Positions 52,693-62,694 of a stretch of 64,000 bases of DNA are shown here, in pieces. The number at the start of each line of letters is the position of its first letter. Position 1 is the first letter of the stretch. The notes beneath the pieces were generated by a model. That model saw only the letters and a program-made list of their open reading frames with translations. It did no database searches and was not told where the DNA came from. The position numbers were made by a program, and so were the translations under genes. The stretch spans positions 186,001 to 250,000 of the forward strand of contig JAUXVF010000031.1 of the NCBI GenBank assembly GCA_030680355.1, given 5' to 3'. Source of the DNA: Caulobacter sp. GTDB taxonomy: Bacteria; Pseudomonadota; Alphaproteobacteria; Caulobacterales; Caulobacteraceae.

Positions 52693-53643
52693 TCAGTACA
52701 GCCTCGGCGATGGCCCGACATCAAGCGGTCCCAGCACGACCCGCCCGTCCTTCAGGCTGACCTGTCCGCTCAGGGCCGTCGTACCGCTCTTGGCCTCCTT
52801 GAGGGCGGCTTTCATCTCGCCCTCCAGCCGCCCGTCCGGTCCCACCGTCAGCGGCCCGCCGCTGCCGGCCAGCAGGGCGTCGCCGCCGCGGATCTCGGCG
52901 GCGCGGACGGTGATGACGCCGCCGGCGTTCCGCCAGCGCCGCACCGCGGCCGGCCAGTTGGCGCCGGAAAGCTCGCTCATTCTCGACAGCGCCAGATCCC
53001 ACATCAGCGATACGGGGCGGCCCTGGGCGACCCGCGCCGGCAGGCCTTCCAGCCGCAGCCGGGCGCCGTCGACGCGGAACAGCATGCCGCCCTGGTTGTC
53101 GGGACCCGGCCGCAGATGCAGCTCCAGCCGCTCGGCCGATTGCAGGAAATAGGGGGCGCCCCCCGCCGCCGGGTCGAACCGCAGCCCGGCCCCCTCGACC
53201 GACAGACGCGGCGGCCGCTGGTCCAGGCCGCCCAGGCTGGCGCGCAGGGCGTCGGCCCGGACCAACACGTCGCCGCCCTGCGGACGTGTCAGGGTCAGGC
53301 CGGCCGGGAGCACCATCACCCACTGGTCGAGTCGGTAGATCCAGGCCTCGCTCTTCACGACCGGGGCCGCCAGGGCCCAGCCCGAGGGTTCGGCGATGCG
53401 CGGCGCGGTCAGGTTGACGTCGAGTCGGAAGGGAAAGCCGCCGACCGTCCGCTGGTCCCAGCTGACCTGATAGCCCTGGGTCCGCATTCCGGCGACGGCG
53501 GCGTCCATACGGGCGACGGCCTCGGCCTTCAGCTTGAACCAGGCGGCGCTCCAGCCTCCGGCCAGCAGGACCAGAGCCAGCCAGGGCAGGATCAGGCCCA
53601 GGCGGCGGGGTTTGCGGGCGGCGGGGCGATCAGGCAGGCTCAT
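52693..53643 (-). CDS. DUF2125 domain membrane-anchored protein
   Basis: ATG 53643 gives 316 residues; a TTG two codons earlier is in frame. A basic N-terminus and one transmembrane helix (~16-33) anchor it. The rest is a beta-rich periplasmic domain with repeated strands, such as GYQVSWDQRTVGGFPFRLDV, that define DUF2125. Function unknown. It is divergent from the ChaC-like gene with only 28 bp between starts. Confidence 0.85.
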   Translation of the reverse strand: MSLPDRPAARKPRRLGLILPWLALVLLAGGWSAAWFKLKAEAVARMDAAVAGMRTQGYQVSWDQRTVGGFPFRLDVNLTAPRIAEPSGWALAAPVVKSEAWIYRLDQWVMVLPAGLTLTRPQGGDVLVRADALRASLGGLDQRPPRLSVEGAGLRFDPAAGGAPYFLQSAERLELHLRPGPDNQGGMLFRVDGARLRLEGLPARVAQGRPVSLMWDLALSRMSELSGANWPAAVRRWRNAGGVITVRAAEIRGGDALLAGSGGPLTVGPDGRLEGEMKAALKEAKSGTTALSGQVSLKDGRVVLGPLDVGPSPRLY

Positions 53644-53671
53644 CGGCAAGGACGCTTTTCAGGAATGGCGA

Positions 53672-54220
53672 ATGGATGACGCGGACGGGGACCGTTGGGT
53701 GTTTGGCTACGGGTCGCTGATGTGGCGACCGGGGTTTCCATTCATAGACCGCCGCCGCGCGCGGCTCCACGGTCGACGACGCGCCTTCTGCATCTATTCG
53801 GTACATCATCGCGGCACCTATGAGCGGCCGGGCCTGGTGCTGGGTCTGGCGCCGGGCGGCTCGACCCGGGGCATGGCCTTCCGCGTCGCCGCCGCCGACT
53901 GGGACGAGACCTTCGCCTATCTGCGCGAGCGCGAGCAGCCGACCGAGACCTATGTCGAGGCCTGGCGCGACATCCGTTTCGACGGCGGCGACCCGGCCCG
54001 GTCGCTGGTCTTCCTGTCCGACCCCCACCATCCGCAGTGGGCCGGCGCCCTGACCCTCGAGCGCCAGGCCGACCTCATCGACGGCGCCACGGGCCTGTCG
54101 GGCCGCAACATCGACTACCTCCGCGACCTGGTCGCCCACCTGCGCGAGGAGGGCCTCGCCGACCGGGGCATGGAGCGACTGCTGACCATGATCGAAGCGC
54201 GCGAGGGCGCGGCAGGCTGA
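53672..54220 (+). CDS. ChaC-like gamma-glutamylcyclotransferase
   Basis: ATG 53672 lies after an AGGAA motif; upstream starts lie in the divergent gene. The 182-residue product has WVFGYGSLMWRPGFP at the N-terminus, characteristic of ChaC, and a catalytic Glu region REREQPTETYVE. It should cleave glutathione to 5-oxoproline and Cys-Gly in the cytosol. Confidence 0.9.
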   Translation: MDDADGDRWVFGYGSLMWRPGFPFIDRRRARLHGRRRAFCIYSVHHRGTYERPGLVLGLAPGGSTRGMAFRVAAADWDETFAYLREREQPTETYVEAWRDIRFDGGDPARSLVFLSDPHHPQWAGALTLERQADLIDGATGLSGRNIDYLRDLVAHLREEGLADRGMERLLTMIEAREGAAG

Positions 54221-54283
54221 AACCCCTTCACAAGTCCAAATGCCTCGCTAGGTTGTGAGCGGGGTGTGTTCGGGGGCTGCCGC

Positions 54284-55987
54284 GTGATCATCGGAATTGA
54301 CCTGGGCACGACCAACAGTGCGGTCGCGATCTGGCGTGACGGCAAGGCGGAACTGATCCGCAACAGCCTGGGCCATGTACTGACCCCCTCGGCGGTCAGC
54401 GTCGACGATGCTGGCCAGATCATCATCGGTCTGGCAGCGCGGGAACGCCAGTCGACGCATCCGTTTCAGACCAGCACCGCTTTCAAACGCTACATGGGTA
54501 GCGCGCGTACGACGCGGCTGGGCGATCGGGACTTTCTGCCTGAGGAACTGTCGGCCCTGGTGTTGCGGGCGCTCAAGGCCGACGCCGAGGCCTTTCTGGG
54601 CGAGCCCGTGACCGAGGCGGTGATCACGGTCCCCGCCTATTTCAACGACAAACAGCGCAAGGCCACCCGTCGGGCCGGCGAACTGGCCGGCCTGAAGGTC
54701 GAGCGGCTGCTCAACGAACCCACGGCGGCGGCCCTGGCCTACGGCATCCACACCGCCGGCCAGGACAACCTGTTCCTGGTCTTCGATCTGGGCGGCGGAA
54801 CCTTCGACGTCTCGATTCTTGAGATGTTCGAGGGCGTCATCGAGGTGCGCGCCTCGACCGGCGACAACCGGCTCGGGGGCGAGGACTTCAACGAACTGCT
54901 GATCACGGCCATGCGGGCCAAATTCGGCGCCCGGTGGCGCGAGGCGGCGCAGGCTGGAGATGCGATCTACGAGCTTCTTCGGGCGGCGGCGGAGCGCACC
55001 CGCCGGGCGCTGAGCGCGGCTGATTCTGCCATGATGTCGATTACTTGGGAAGGCGAGGTCTTCGAGCTCGAGATCACCGCCCAGGAACTGGAGACGATGG
55101 CGGCGCCTCTCCTGGCGCGATTGCGGGAGCCGGTCCTGCGGTCCCTGCGTGACAGCGAGATCGCCGCTGAAAACCTGCGCGAAATCGTCATGGTCGGCGG
55201 CGCGACCCAGATGCCGATCGTGCGGCGGGCGGTCACCAGGATGTTCGGCCGGTTTCCGGCGACATCCATCAATCCCGACGAGGCGGTGGCCATCGGGGCC
55301 GCAATCCAGGCGGGCCTGAAGGCGCGGGACGCGGCGCTGGGCGAGGTCGTGCTGACCGATGTCTGCCCCTACACCCTGGGTGTCGACACCGTTGAACGAC
55401 TCGCCAATGGCAGCATGCGGCACGGCATTTTCGCGCCGATCATTGACCGCAACACCGTCATTCCAGCCAGCCGGGTCGAGCTCTTCAGCACCGTGCAGGA
55501 CAGCCAGCGAGAGGTGCATTTCAACATCTTTCAGGGCGAGTCCCGCCAGGTCAGCGACAACGTCAAGCTCGGCTCGATCGCGGTGCCGGTACCGCCAAAA
55601 CGCGCTGGAGAGGTCCAGATCGAGGTTCGTTTCACGTACGATATCAATGGATTGCTGGAGGTCGACGCACGCGTTCTCGACAGCGGCGAAAAGCGGCAGC
55701 TGGTGATTGTCGATGATGAACACATGTCGCGGGAGGACGTGGAGGCGCGCCGCGCGGCGCTCGCAGCCCTCAAGGTCCATCCGCGCGATGATCACGCCAA
55801 TCTCGCCCTCCTCGCCAGGGCCGGGCGTTGCTACGAAGACTTCATCGCCGACCGGCGCGACTATGTTGGCCGGCTGATCGCCCAGTTCGAAACGGCCCTC
55901 GAGACGCAGAATCCAAGGACCGTGGAATCCGGCCGCCTGGCGCTCGCGGCGGCGCTGGACGAACTGGAAGGCGAAGTCTGGCTATGA
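54284..55987 (+). CDS. hscC: Hsp70-family chaperone HscC
   Basis: GTG 54284 is chosen because GGGGG lies seven bases upstream and HscC homologues start near MIIGIDLGTTNS; GTG 54266 is an alternative. The 567-residue product has GIDLGTTNS, DLGGGTFDVSILE and VGGATQMPIVRR in the ATPase domain, and LTDVCPYTLGVDTVER and IFAPIIDRNT at the substrate domain. These match HscC rather than DnaK, and the C-terminal lid is short. The next gene overlaps its stop by four bases and is J-like, as expected for HscC, whose co-chaperones are DjlB/DjlC-type. Confidence 0.92.
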   Translation: MIIGIDLGTTNSAVAIWRDGKAELIRNSLGHVLTPSAVSVDDAGQIIIGLAARERQSTHPFQTSTAFKRYMGSARTTRLGDRDFLPEELSALVLRALKADAEAFLGEPVTEAVITVPAYFNDKQRKATRRAGELAGLKVERLLNEPTAAALAYGIHTAGQDNLFLVFDLGGGTFDVSILEMFEGVIEVRASTGDNRLGGEDFNELLITAMRAKFGARWREAAQAGDAIYELLRAAAERTRRALSAADSAMMSITWEGEVFELEITAQELETMAAPLLARLREPVLRSLRDSEIAAENLREIVMVGGATQMPIVRRAVTRMFGRFPATSINPDEAVAIGAAIQAGLKARDAALGEVVLTDVCPYTLGVDTVERLANGSMRHGIFAPIIDRNTVIPASRVELFSTVQDSQREVHFNIFQGESRQVSDNVKLGSIAVPVPPKRAGEVQIEVRFTYDINGLLEVDARVLDSGEKRQLVIVDDEHMSREDVEARRAALAALKVHPRDDHANLALLARAGRCYEDFIADRRDYVGRLIAQFETALETQNPRTVESGRLALAAALDELEGEVWL

Positions 55988-57747
55988 GCCGCGGCGTCTG
56001 GCGTACGCTCGGGCTGACAGCCACCCGCGACCAGACCGCCATTCGCCGCGCCTATGCGGCGCGCCTGCGCGTCACCAATCCCGAGGACGATCCCGAAGGA
56101 TTCAAGACGCTGCGAGGCGCCTATGATCAGGCGATGGCCTTGGCGCGGGGGCAGGCGGCGCGGGACCACAGGGGGCAGGGAGAGCCGGCCGTCATCGCCA
56201 TCGCCGAAACGCCGGCGGTTGCGGCGTCGGAGGAGCCGGCCGACCCAGCGATCCTCACGGCGGACCCGCCGCGGCCTGACATCGCCGCGCCGGCGCAGCC
56301 CGACGCCCGTGAGGCCGCGCTCGACGATCTGAATCTGCTCACCGGTCGACTTCATGCCCTGGTGGTGGATGAAGGTCCGGTGGACACCATCGGCATTCAC
56401 GCGGCCGGAGAGGCGCTGCTGCGATCGCCGGCCCTGGATGAGATTAGCGTGCACGGTCGGGTCGAGACTTGGCTCCAGGATCTGATTGCCTGCAACCTGC
56501 CGCGGACCGACTGCCTCATCGACCCGTCCGTCGCGCATTTTCGCTGGCAGGAGCGGTCGGGTCGCCTCGAAACCCCTGGCGCGGTGGAGCACATTTTGCT
56601 GCGTCAGGATGACGTCGTCTACCGTCGTCGATTGCGGGCCCGGGATCACCTCCACAACCGTGCATTCCGTCTTCTGGAAAAGCCGCCACGGCCCCGCTCG
56701 CCGATATGGCGCTTGCGCACGATCATCAACGAACGGCGGGTGCGGGCGTTCTTCGATAACCTCAACACCGCCCACCCGACTCTGCACGCTGACCTTGATC
56801 CGGGCTCGGCCGCCTGGTGGCGCGAGCATTTCCAGGGGCCGCGGATTGGTGTCCGCTCCCTGATGGCGGTCCTGGCCGTGGGGGCCGTGGCCTTCCTGAT
56901 TGGCTTGCCGGCCTCCAGCCTGTTTGGCGGCGGCCTCGTCGGCGGCGTCCTCCACGGTCTGATATTCGGTGGACTCGCGGCGGGCCTGATCCTGGCGCGC
57001 TTCTACGCCATCGACATGGCGCGCCATCACTGGCGTCGGGATTGGCGGGATGCGGCGCCGGACTGGATCAGACTGGGTTGGGCGCCGGCCAGCCTGGCGG
57101 TCCTGCTGCTGGCCGGACTGGCGCCGCCGGGGACGGCGTCGACCCTGATTGCGGTGAGTCTGGCCCTGGCGGTCCTGGTCTGGGCCCGGACGGTCGCCGG
57201 CGAACGCCCTGGGCGACTTGACCTGACTGACGCCTATGGGCCGCTGATCTGGGCCAACGGCTATCTGTTTCCGTTCTGGTTGGTGGGGTTGCACCAGCTG
57301 TCGTTCATGCACGGGCTGCAGGTCGCTGTTCCGTTGATCGTGGCCGGATTGGCCTTCAGCCGGAGCCTCAACGCGCTCGCGGCCTATTGGAGCGGATTGG
57401 CGGTCCGCCTGCGGCTGGGCCTGCTGGCCAGCGCGGGCGGTCTGGCCGCCCTGGCCGCGCTGTCGCTCGTTCTGGCCGGGGAGAACGTCTGGCTTCAAGC
57501 CCTTGCCGTGGCGCTGATCGGGGTGGTCGCGGTGGCTTCCAGAACCCCTGCCGAGGCGCACCCGCTGCCGGTTCTCCGCGTCCGCTATATCGCCAATGGC
57601 GTTCTGATCGTGGCCGTCATTATGGCTGGGCCAATGCTCCTGCTGGACTATCACGGGTCATCCTGGCTGGTGATGTTCGGCGGGGTGCTTCTGCTCGGGG
57701 CCGCGATATCCCTGGCGATTTCGGCCGTGGCGGAACGGGGACGCTAG
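55984..57747 (+). CDS. DjlB/DjlC-like membrane protein, J-domain related
   Basis: ATG 55984 overlaps the hscC stop (ATGA) and gives 587 residues. Residues 4-50 (WRTLGLTATRDQTAIRRAYAARL then TNPEDDPEGF) match the J-like N-terminus of DjlB/DjlC, but the HPD of a classical J domain is replaced by NPEDDPEGF. Residues ~290-580 hold 8-10 transmembrane helices, so this is a membrane-tethered partner of HscC. The middle (60-290) has no recognised domain. Together with hscC it forms a two-gene unit. Confidence 0.82.
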   Translation: MSRGVWRTLGLTATRDQTAIRRAYAARLRVTNPEDDPEGFKTLRGAYDQAMALARGQAARDHRGQGEPAVIAIAETPAVAASEEPADPAILTADPPRPDIAAPAQPDAREAALDDLNLLTGRLHALVVDEGPVDTIGIHAAGEALLRSPALDEISVHGRVETWLQDLIACNLPRTDCLIDPSVAHFRWQERSGRLETPGAVEHILLRQDDVVYRRRLRARDHLHNRAFRLLEKPPRPRSPIWRLRTIINERRVRAFFDNLNTAHPTLHADLDPGSAAWWREHFQGPRIGVRSLMAVLAVGAVAFLIGLPASSLFGGGLVGGVLHGLIFGGLAAGLILARFYAIDMARHHWRRDWRDAAPDWIRLGWAPASLAVLLLAGLAPPGTASTLIAVSLALAVLVWARTVAGERPGRLDLTDAYGPLIWANGYLFPFWLVGLHQLSFMHGLQVAVPLIVAGLAFSRSLNALAAYWSGLAVRLRLGLLASAGGLAALAALSLVLAGENVWLQALAVALIGVVAVASRTPAEAHPLPVLRVRYIANGVLIVAVIMAGPMLLLDYHGSSWLVMFGGVLLLGAAISLAISAVAERGR

Positions 57748-57942
57748 GTGGCAGGGCTGCATCCGCCGCATGGGCCTTTCGCCGGTCCGATCCGCCTATC
57801 GAAGTGAGTGGGGCCCAGGGCGCGGCGCCGGCGGGCTAGCTCGGCCCCCCTGCGACATCGTCGACGCGGTGGGCTGTCGGGCTGCGAAATTTGCCGGAGG
57901 CTGCTCGCCGGAAGCTGCTAGAAGAAACGGTTCCGGCGCGAA

Positions 57943-60801
57943 ATGGGCCAACTGTTTCGTTCCGATCCGTCGAGAAGGGCCGCGTGTTTGAGATTCCCCG
58001 TCCAGGATAGCGAGGTCGCCGGCCTCATTCGATCGCTCGACTGGTCCCGGACGGGGCTGGGGCCCGTCTCGGGATGGCCGGCCAATCTCAAGGCCGTGGT
58101 GTCGATGATGCTGGGCGCCGACGTTCCCATGGTCCTGCTCTGGGGCGCGGAAGGGGCGATGATCTACAACGACGCCTACAGCGGATTCGCTGGCGGCCGG
58201 CATCCGGACCAGCTGGGCAAGGCCGTGCGCGACGGCTGGCCGGAGGTGGCGGACTTCAACGACAATGTTCTCAAGGTGGTCCTCGGGGAGGGCCGCAATC
58301 TGGCCTATCGCGATCTTCGCCTGATCCTGGAGCGTTACGGGGCGCCGGAAGAGGTCTGGATGAACCTCGACTACAGCCCGGTGCTCAATGACCAGGGCCA
58401 GAGGGGCGGGGTGCTGGCGATCGTCAAGGAGACCACTGACCGGATGCGCGTCGAGGAACGGCTGCGCATCGCCCAGGAGGCGGGCGGCGTCGGGACCTTC
58501 GAATGGTATCCGGAAACGGGCGACCTCGACGTTTCAGACGAATATCGCCGGATCTGGGGTCTGGCCCCGGACGCGCCGATATCCGCCGATATCCTGGTCA
58601 GCCTGCTGCACCCCGAAGACCGGGGCAGCTCCGGCCCGGCCCGGCTCGAGCGGGCCAACCCCCTGGAGTATGTCGAGTATCGCCGGGTCGATCCGGTTAC
58701 CGGCGAGATCCGCTGGATCGCGCGCCGCGGCGAGGTGGTCTCCAGCCCGGGCGTCCGCGAGCAGCGCTTCGTCGGCGTGGCGATCGACATCACCGAACGC
58801 AAGGCCGCCGAGGAGCGGCTGCAGCGGAGCGAGGCGCGTTGGCGCGACCTGTTCGAGCAGATGCAGGAGGCCTTTTTCATCGGCCAGGCGATCCGGGATC
58901 CGGACGGGCGGATGCGGGACTTCACCATCGTCGAGCTCAATCCGGCCTTCGAGGCGCAGACCGGCATCAAGGCCGCCGACGCCGCCGGCCAGGCGGTCAG
59001 CGCGGTCATTCCAGGGATTCAGGCTGAGCTGATCGAGACCTATGAGCGGGTCGTCGACACCGGCGAGCCGGCCGAGTTCGAGGTGCATATCCCGGTTCTC
59101 GGTGATCGCTGGTACGAGGCCCGCGCCCGCAGGTCGGGCCCTGACCAGTTCGCTGTGCTGTTCGTCGACATCACCCAGCGCAAGGCGGTCGAACAGGCCA
59201 TATCCGAGAGCGAGGCCCGGTTCCGCACCCTCGCCCAATCCATGCCCAATCACGTCTGGACGGCCACGGCTGACGGTCGTCTCGACTGGTTCAACGACCG
59301 CGTCTACGCCTATGCCGGCGCAGAAGCGGGAGCGCTGGATGGCGATGGCTGGGCGGTCATGGTCCATCCCGATGATCTCGGCGGCGTGGCCAAGGCCTGG
59401 GCCGACGCCCGCGCGGCCGGTGGGCCCTATCAGACCGAGTTTCGGCTGCTGCGCCACGACGGCGCCTATCGATGGCACATCACCCGGGCCGTTCCGATCA
59501 AGAGCCGCTCGGGCGAAGTTGAACGCTGGATCGGCAGCAACACCGATATCGCCGATCAGAAGGCCGCCGAAGAAGCGCTCGCCGATCTGGCGGCGACGCT
59601 CGAGTCCCGCGTGGTCGCGGAAATTGCCGAACGTCGTCAGGCGGAAACCGCCCTGCACAAGGCGCAGAAGATGGAGACCATCGGCAAGCTGACCGGCGGC
59701 GTCGCCCATGACTTCAACAACCTTTTGCAGGTCGTCTCCGGCAATCTGCAGCTGCTGGCCCGGGACATCGCGGGCAACGAACGCGCCGAGCGACGGGCCG
59801 CCAACGCCCTGGCCGGGGTCGAGCGGGGCGCCAGACTGGCCAGTCAGCTGCTGGCCTTTGGCCGCCGCCAGGTCCTCGAGCCCCGGGTGATGAATCCGGG
59901 CCGTCTGCTCGCCGGTATGGACGACATGCTGCGCCGGACCCTGGGCGAGACGGTCGAGATCGAAACCATCGTCGCCGACGACCTCTGGAACACCTCGATC
60001 GATCCGGGGCAGCTGGAGAACGCGGTGCTGAACCTGGCCATCAATGCGCGCGACGCGATGGATGGCGATGGCCGGCTGACGGTCGAGCTGATCAATGTCC
60101 ACCTGGACACCGTCTCTTCGGCGGGCCACGACGAGGTGCCGGCCGGTGACTATGTGATGCTCGCCGTCACCGACACCGGTACGGGCATTCCGTCCCACCT
60201 GATCGAACAGGTCTTCGAGCCCTTCTTCTCCACCAAGCCCGAAGGCAAAGGCTCCGGCCTCGGCCTTTCGATGGTCTATGGCTTCGTCAAACAGTCGGGC
60301 GGTCACGTCAAAATCTACAGCGAACCGGGCGAGGGCGTTTCGGTGAAACTCTATCTGCCGCGCGTGCAGGAGGACGAGGATGTCGCTGATGCCGCCGAGC
60401 CGGGAGAGGTCGTCGGCGGCGCCGAGACCATTCTGGTCACCGAAGACGATGAGCAGGTCCGCGAGACGGCCGTCGAGATCCTCGTCGACCTCGGCTACCG
60501 GGTCCTGACCGCCCCTGACGCGGCCAGCGCCTTGTCGGTCATCGAAAGCGGCCAGGCCATCGACCTGCTGTTCACCGATGTGGTGATGCCCGGACCGCTC
60601 AAGAGTCCGGAGCTGGCGCGGCTTGCCCGTGAGCGTATTCCCGGGATCGCCGTTTTGTTCACCTCCGGCTACACCGAAAACGCGATCGTCCACGGCGGTC
60701 GGCTCGACGCCGGCGTCGACCTGTTGGGCAAGCCTTATTCCCGCGAAGCGCTGGCCCGGAAAGTCCGCCAGGTTCTGGCAAAACGGCCCCGGAGCCCCTA
60801 G
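57943..60801 (+). CDS. multi-PAS hybrid sensor histidine kinase
   Basis: The 952-residue protein contains about four PAS-type domains (roughly 35-165, 170-290, 300-415, 420-545), a short coiled coil, a HisKA domain with phospho-His in GGVAHDFNNLL (~587), an HATPase domain with DTGTGIP and GKGSGLGLS, and a C-terminal receiver domain with LLFTDVVMPG (Asp ~878). There is no transmembrane segment, so it senses a cytosolic signal. No response regulator gene is next to it, so the receiver may be the main output or feed a phosphotransferase. Confidence 0.93.
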   Translation: MGQLFRSDPSRRAACLRFPVQDSEVAGLIRSLDWSRTGLGPVSGWPANLKAVVSMMLGADVPMVLLWGAEGAMIYNDAYSGFAGGRHPDQLGKAVRDGWPEVADFNDNVLKVVLGEGRNLAYRDLRLILERYGAPEEVWMNLDYSPVLNDQGQRGGVLAIVKETTDRMRVEERLRIAQEAGGVGTFEWYPETGDLDVSDEYRRIWGLAPDAPISADILVSLLHPEDRGSSGPARLERANPLEYVEYRRVDPVTGEIRWIARRGEVVSSPGVREQRFVGVAIDITERKAAEERLQRSEARWRDLFEQMQEAFFIGQAIRDPDGRMRDFTIVELNPAFEAQTGIKAADAAGQAVSAVIPGIQAELIETYERVVDTGEPAEFEVHIPVLGDRWYEARARRSGPDQFAVLFVDITQRKAVEQAISESEARFRTLAQSMPNHVWTATADGRLDWFNDRVYAYAGAEAGALDGDGWAVMVHPDDLGGVAKAWADARAAGGPYQTEFRLLRHDGAYRWHITRAVPIKSRSGEVERWIGSNTDIADQKAAEEALADLAATLESRVVAEIAERRQAETALHKAQKMETIGKLTGGVAHDFNNLLQVVSGNLQLLARDIAGNERAERRAANALAGVERGARLASQLLAFGRRQVLEPRVMNPGRLLAGMDDMLRRTLGETVEIETIVADDLWNTSIDPGQLENAVLNLAINARDAMDGDGRLTVELINVHLDTVSSAGHDEVPAGDYVMLAVTDTGTGIPSHLIEQVFEPFFSTKPEGKGSGLGLSMVYGFVKQSGGHVKIYSEPGEGVSVKLYLPRVQEDEDVADAAEPGEVVGGAETILVTEDDEQVRETAVEILVDLGYRVLTAPDAASALSVIESGQAIDLLFTDVVMPGPLKSPELARLARERIPGIAVLFTSGYTENAIVHGGRLDAGVDLLGKPYSREALARKVRQVLAKRPRSP

Positions 60802-60823
60802 CGGCCCGCCTTGGTCGCCCTGA

Positions 60824-61252
60824 CTATTTGACCCGTTTCCAGACCTGGGTCTTGCACAGGGGGGCGACCACGCAGCCGGTCAGTTTGAGGGTGTTGGGGT
60901 CGACCAGTTCCATCGAACCCTTGTAGGTGCCCCCGTCCTGCGGTCGGTAGATGGCGCCGTCGCGCCAGCGCACGGGGCCGCCGTCGAAGTTACGCATCAG
61001 CACCAGCGATTTCAGGGGGCGGTCGCGCAGGGCGGGGTCCTTGTTGGCGGCGTCCTTGAGGTCAGGCTGGGCCTTGAGCTTGTCGGACGTGACAATGCGT
61101 CCGCAGAGCTTGCCGCCGCAGTCGTAAACCTCGACCAGGCCGTGGTCCTCGGGCGTTTGCCACATCCCGGCGGGTGAGGCGGCGCTGGCCACGCCGGGCG
61201 CGGTCAGGGTCAGGCCGGCAATCAGGGCAAGGAGGGAACGGCTTGTGGTCAT
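60824..61252 (-). CDS. exported DUF2147 protein
   Basis: The 142-residue product has a signal peptide (LLALIAGLTLTAPGVASA) and DUF2147 features: GMWQTPEDHGLVEVYDCGGKLCGRIV and GCVVAPLCKTQVWKR. Four cysteines suggest two disulfides. The protein is periplasmic; its function is not known. It is convergent with the hybrid kinase gene. Confidence 0.88.
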   Translation of the reverse strand: MTTSRSLLALIAGLTLTAPGVASAASPAGMWQTPEDHGLVEVYDCGGKLCGRIVTSDKLKAQPDLKDAANKDPALRDRPLKSLVLMRNFDGGPVRWRDGAIYRPQDGGTYKGSMELVDPNTLKLTGCVVAPLCKTQVWKRVK

Positions 61253-61345
61253 GGGTCGGTCTCTGTCTGGCCCGGGGGAAGGGGCGAATCCTACATCCGG
61301 TAGGCCGGAAGCAAAAGGTCGTCCAGCGTCGCAGGCCGCGCCCGG

Positions 61346-62059
61346 CTACAGTCCCTGTGCGACCAGGGCGCTCGTCGCCGTCTCGATCCGGGTTTCCAGT
61401 TCGCGCATGAACTCGCCGCGTTTGAGACCGGCGGGGATCGGCGGCAGGAACTCGAACACGATGGTGCCCGGATAGCGCATGAAGCCGTGGGCCGGCCAGT
61501 GGACGCCGGTGTTCAGGGCCATGGGGATCACCGGCATCTCAAGGTCGCGATAGAGGGCGGCGATGCCGGGCTTGTAGTCGGGCGCGTCGCCGGGCGCCTT
61601 GCGGGTGCCCTCGGCGAAGATGACCAGCTGGCGGGCATCCTTGAAACGATCGCGGGCGTCGGCGACCAGCTTGCGCAGCGCCGTCGCGTGGCCGCTGCGG
61701 TCAACCACGACCATGCCGCCCTTGGTCGCGTACCAGCCCAGGAAGGGGATCACCATCAGCTCCTTCTTGGCCACGAAACAGGCGTCGGGCAGGAAGGCGA
61801 AACTGCCGAAAATGTCGAACATGCACTGGTGTTTGGCGGCGATCAGGGCCGCGCCCTTGGGCAGGTGCTCGCGGCCGCGCACCTCGACCCTGATGTTGCA
61901 GATCAGGCGCAGCAGCAGGGTGTTGCCGCGGCCGTACCAGGTCAGGGCCCAGGTGACCCAGCGCCGCGGCGCCAGGAACAGCGGGATCATCAGCAAGGCG
62001 ACCAGGGTCGAGAACAGATAGAAGGCGAGGCTGAAGATCAGCGACCGAACCAGGATCAA
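61346..62059 (-). CDS. plsC: 1-acyl-sn-glycerol-3-phosphate acyltransferase PlsC
   Basis: The 237-residue product has one N-terminal membrane helix and the acyltransferase motifs KHQCMFD (I, where the family has NHxSxxD), FAEGTRKAPG (III) and VIPMALNTG (IV). It makes phosphatidic acid from lysophosphatidate. The gene overlaps ydcF by four bases and is the last of a four-gene operon with ftsE and ftsX. Confidence 0.92.
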   Translation of the reverse strand: MILVRSLIFSLAFYLFSTLVALLMIPLFLAPRRWVTWALTWYGRGNTLLLRLICNIRVEVRGREHLPKGAALIAAKHQCMFDIFGSFAFLPDACFVAKKELMVIPFLGWYATKGGMVVVDRSGHATALRKLVADARDRFKDARQLVIFAEGTRKAPGDAPDYKPGIAALYRDLEMPVIPMALNTGVHWPAHGFMRYPGTIVFEFLPPIPAGLKRGEFMRELETRIETATSALVAQGL

Positions 62060-62694
62060 GGTTTTGTCCCTCCAGCGTCGGCTTCGGCCGGCGGTGGTTC
62101 ATTGGAAGCGGGGGTCAGCGACCGGACGCTTTCGCGCGCCAGAACCGCCAGATACTTGCTGTATTCGAGCGTCAGCCGTTTGGCGTCGCCGTTTCTGCGC
62201 CACCAGTGGCGGACATCGAGCGCGCCGGTGACCACCGGATAGGCGGTCAGGGTGGCTTCCGGCATCGCCGCCCGGATCAGCAGCATGGCGCGGGGCATAT
62301 GGTAGTCGGACGTGACCACGATCAGGCTGTCGTAGTTCTTGCCGCGGGCCCATTCAGCGATCTCGCGGGCGTTGCCCAGGGTGTCGACGGCCGAGAAGCC
62401 GAGATCGACGCAACAGTCGTAGATCGGCTTGGCGGCGCGGGTCACGGTCAGGATGTCGGCGCGGCTGGCCTCGCGGTTGACGCCGGAGATCAGCAGGCGG
62501 CGGCCCTTGCCCCGTTCGAGCAGCCGAACGGCGGCCTCCAGCCGCAGATCGCTGGCCCCGGTCAGGGCGACAACCGCGTCGGCCACGGGCGGTTCCGTCG
62601 CCGGGGTCAGGCGCTCAATTCTCTGGGCGAAGGCAAGCAGTCCCACGGCCCAGATCAGGCCCAGAACGACGAGAGTGGCCAGAACGCGCTTCAC
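62056..62694 (-). CDS. YdcF/SanA-like DUF218 protein
   Basis: The 212-residue product has one N-terminal membrane anchor (~5-23) and the DUF218 fold: VVALTGASDLRLEAAVRLLERG, LLISGVNREA and VVTSDYHMPRAM. The family is implicated in envelope metabolism; some members handle SAM or vancomycin-sensitive steps, but the exact activity is unknown. It overlaps ftsX and plsC by four bases each. Confidence 0.85.
   Translation of the reverse strand: MKRVLATLVVLGLIWAVGLLAFAQRIERLTPATEPPVADAVVALTGASDLRLEAAVRLLERGKGRRLLISGVNREASRADILTVTRAAKPIYDCCVDLGFSAVDTLGNAREIAEWARGKNYDSLIVVTSDYHMPRAMLLIRAAMPEATLTAYPVVTGALDVRHWWRRNGDAKRLTLEYSKYLAVLARESVRSLTPASNEPPPAEADAGGTKP

Noticed and set aside
58534-60693. 719-codon minus-strand frame over the hybrid kinase.
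   Set aside because: It is antisense to a multi-domain protein with intact H-box, HATPase and receiver motifs.
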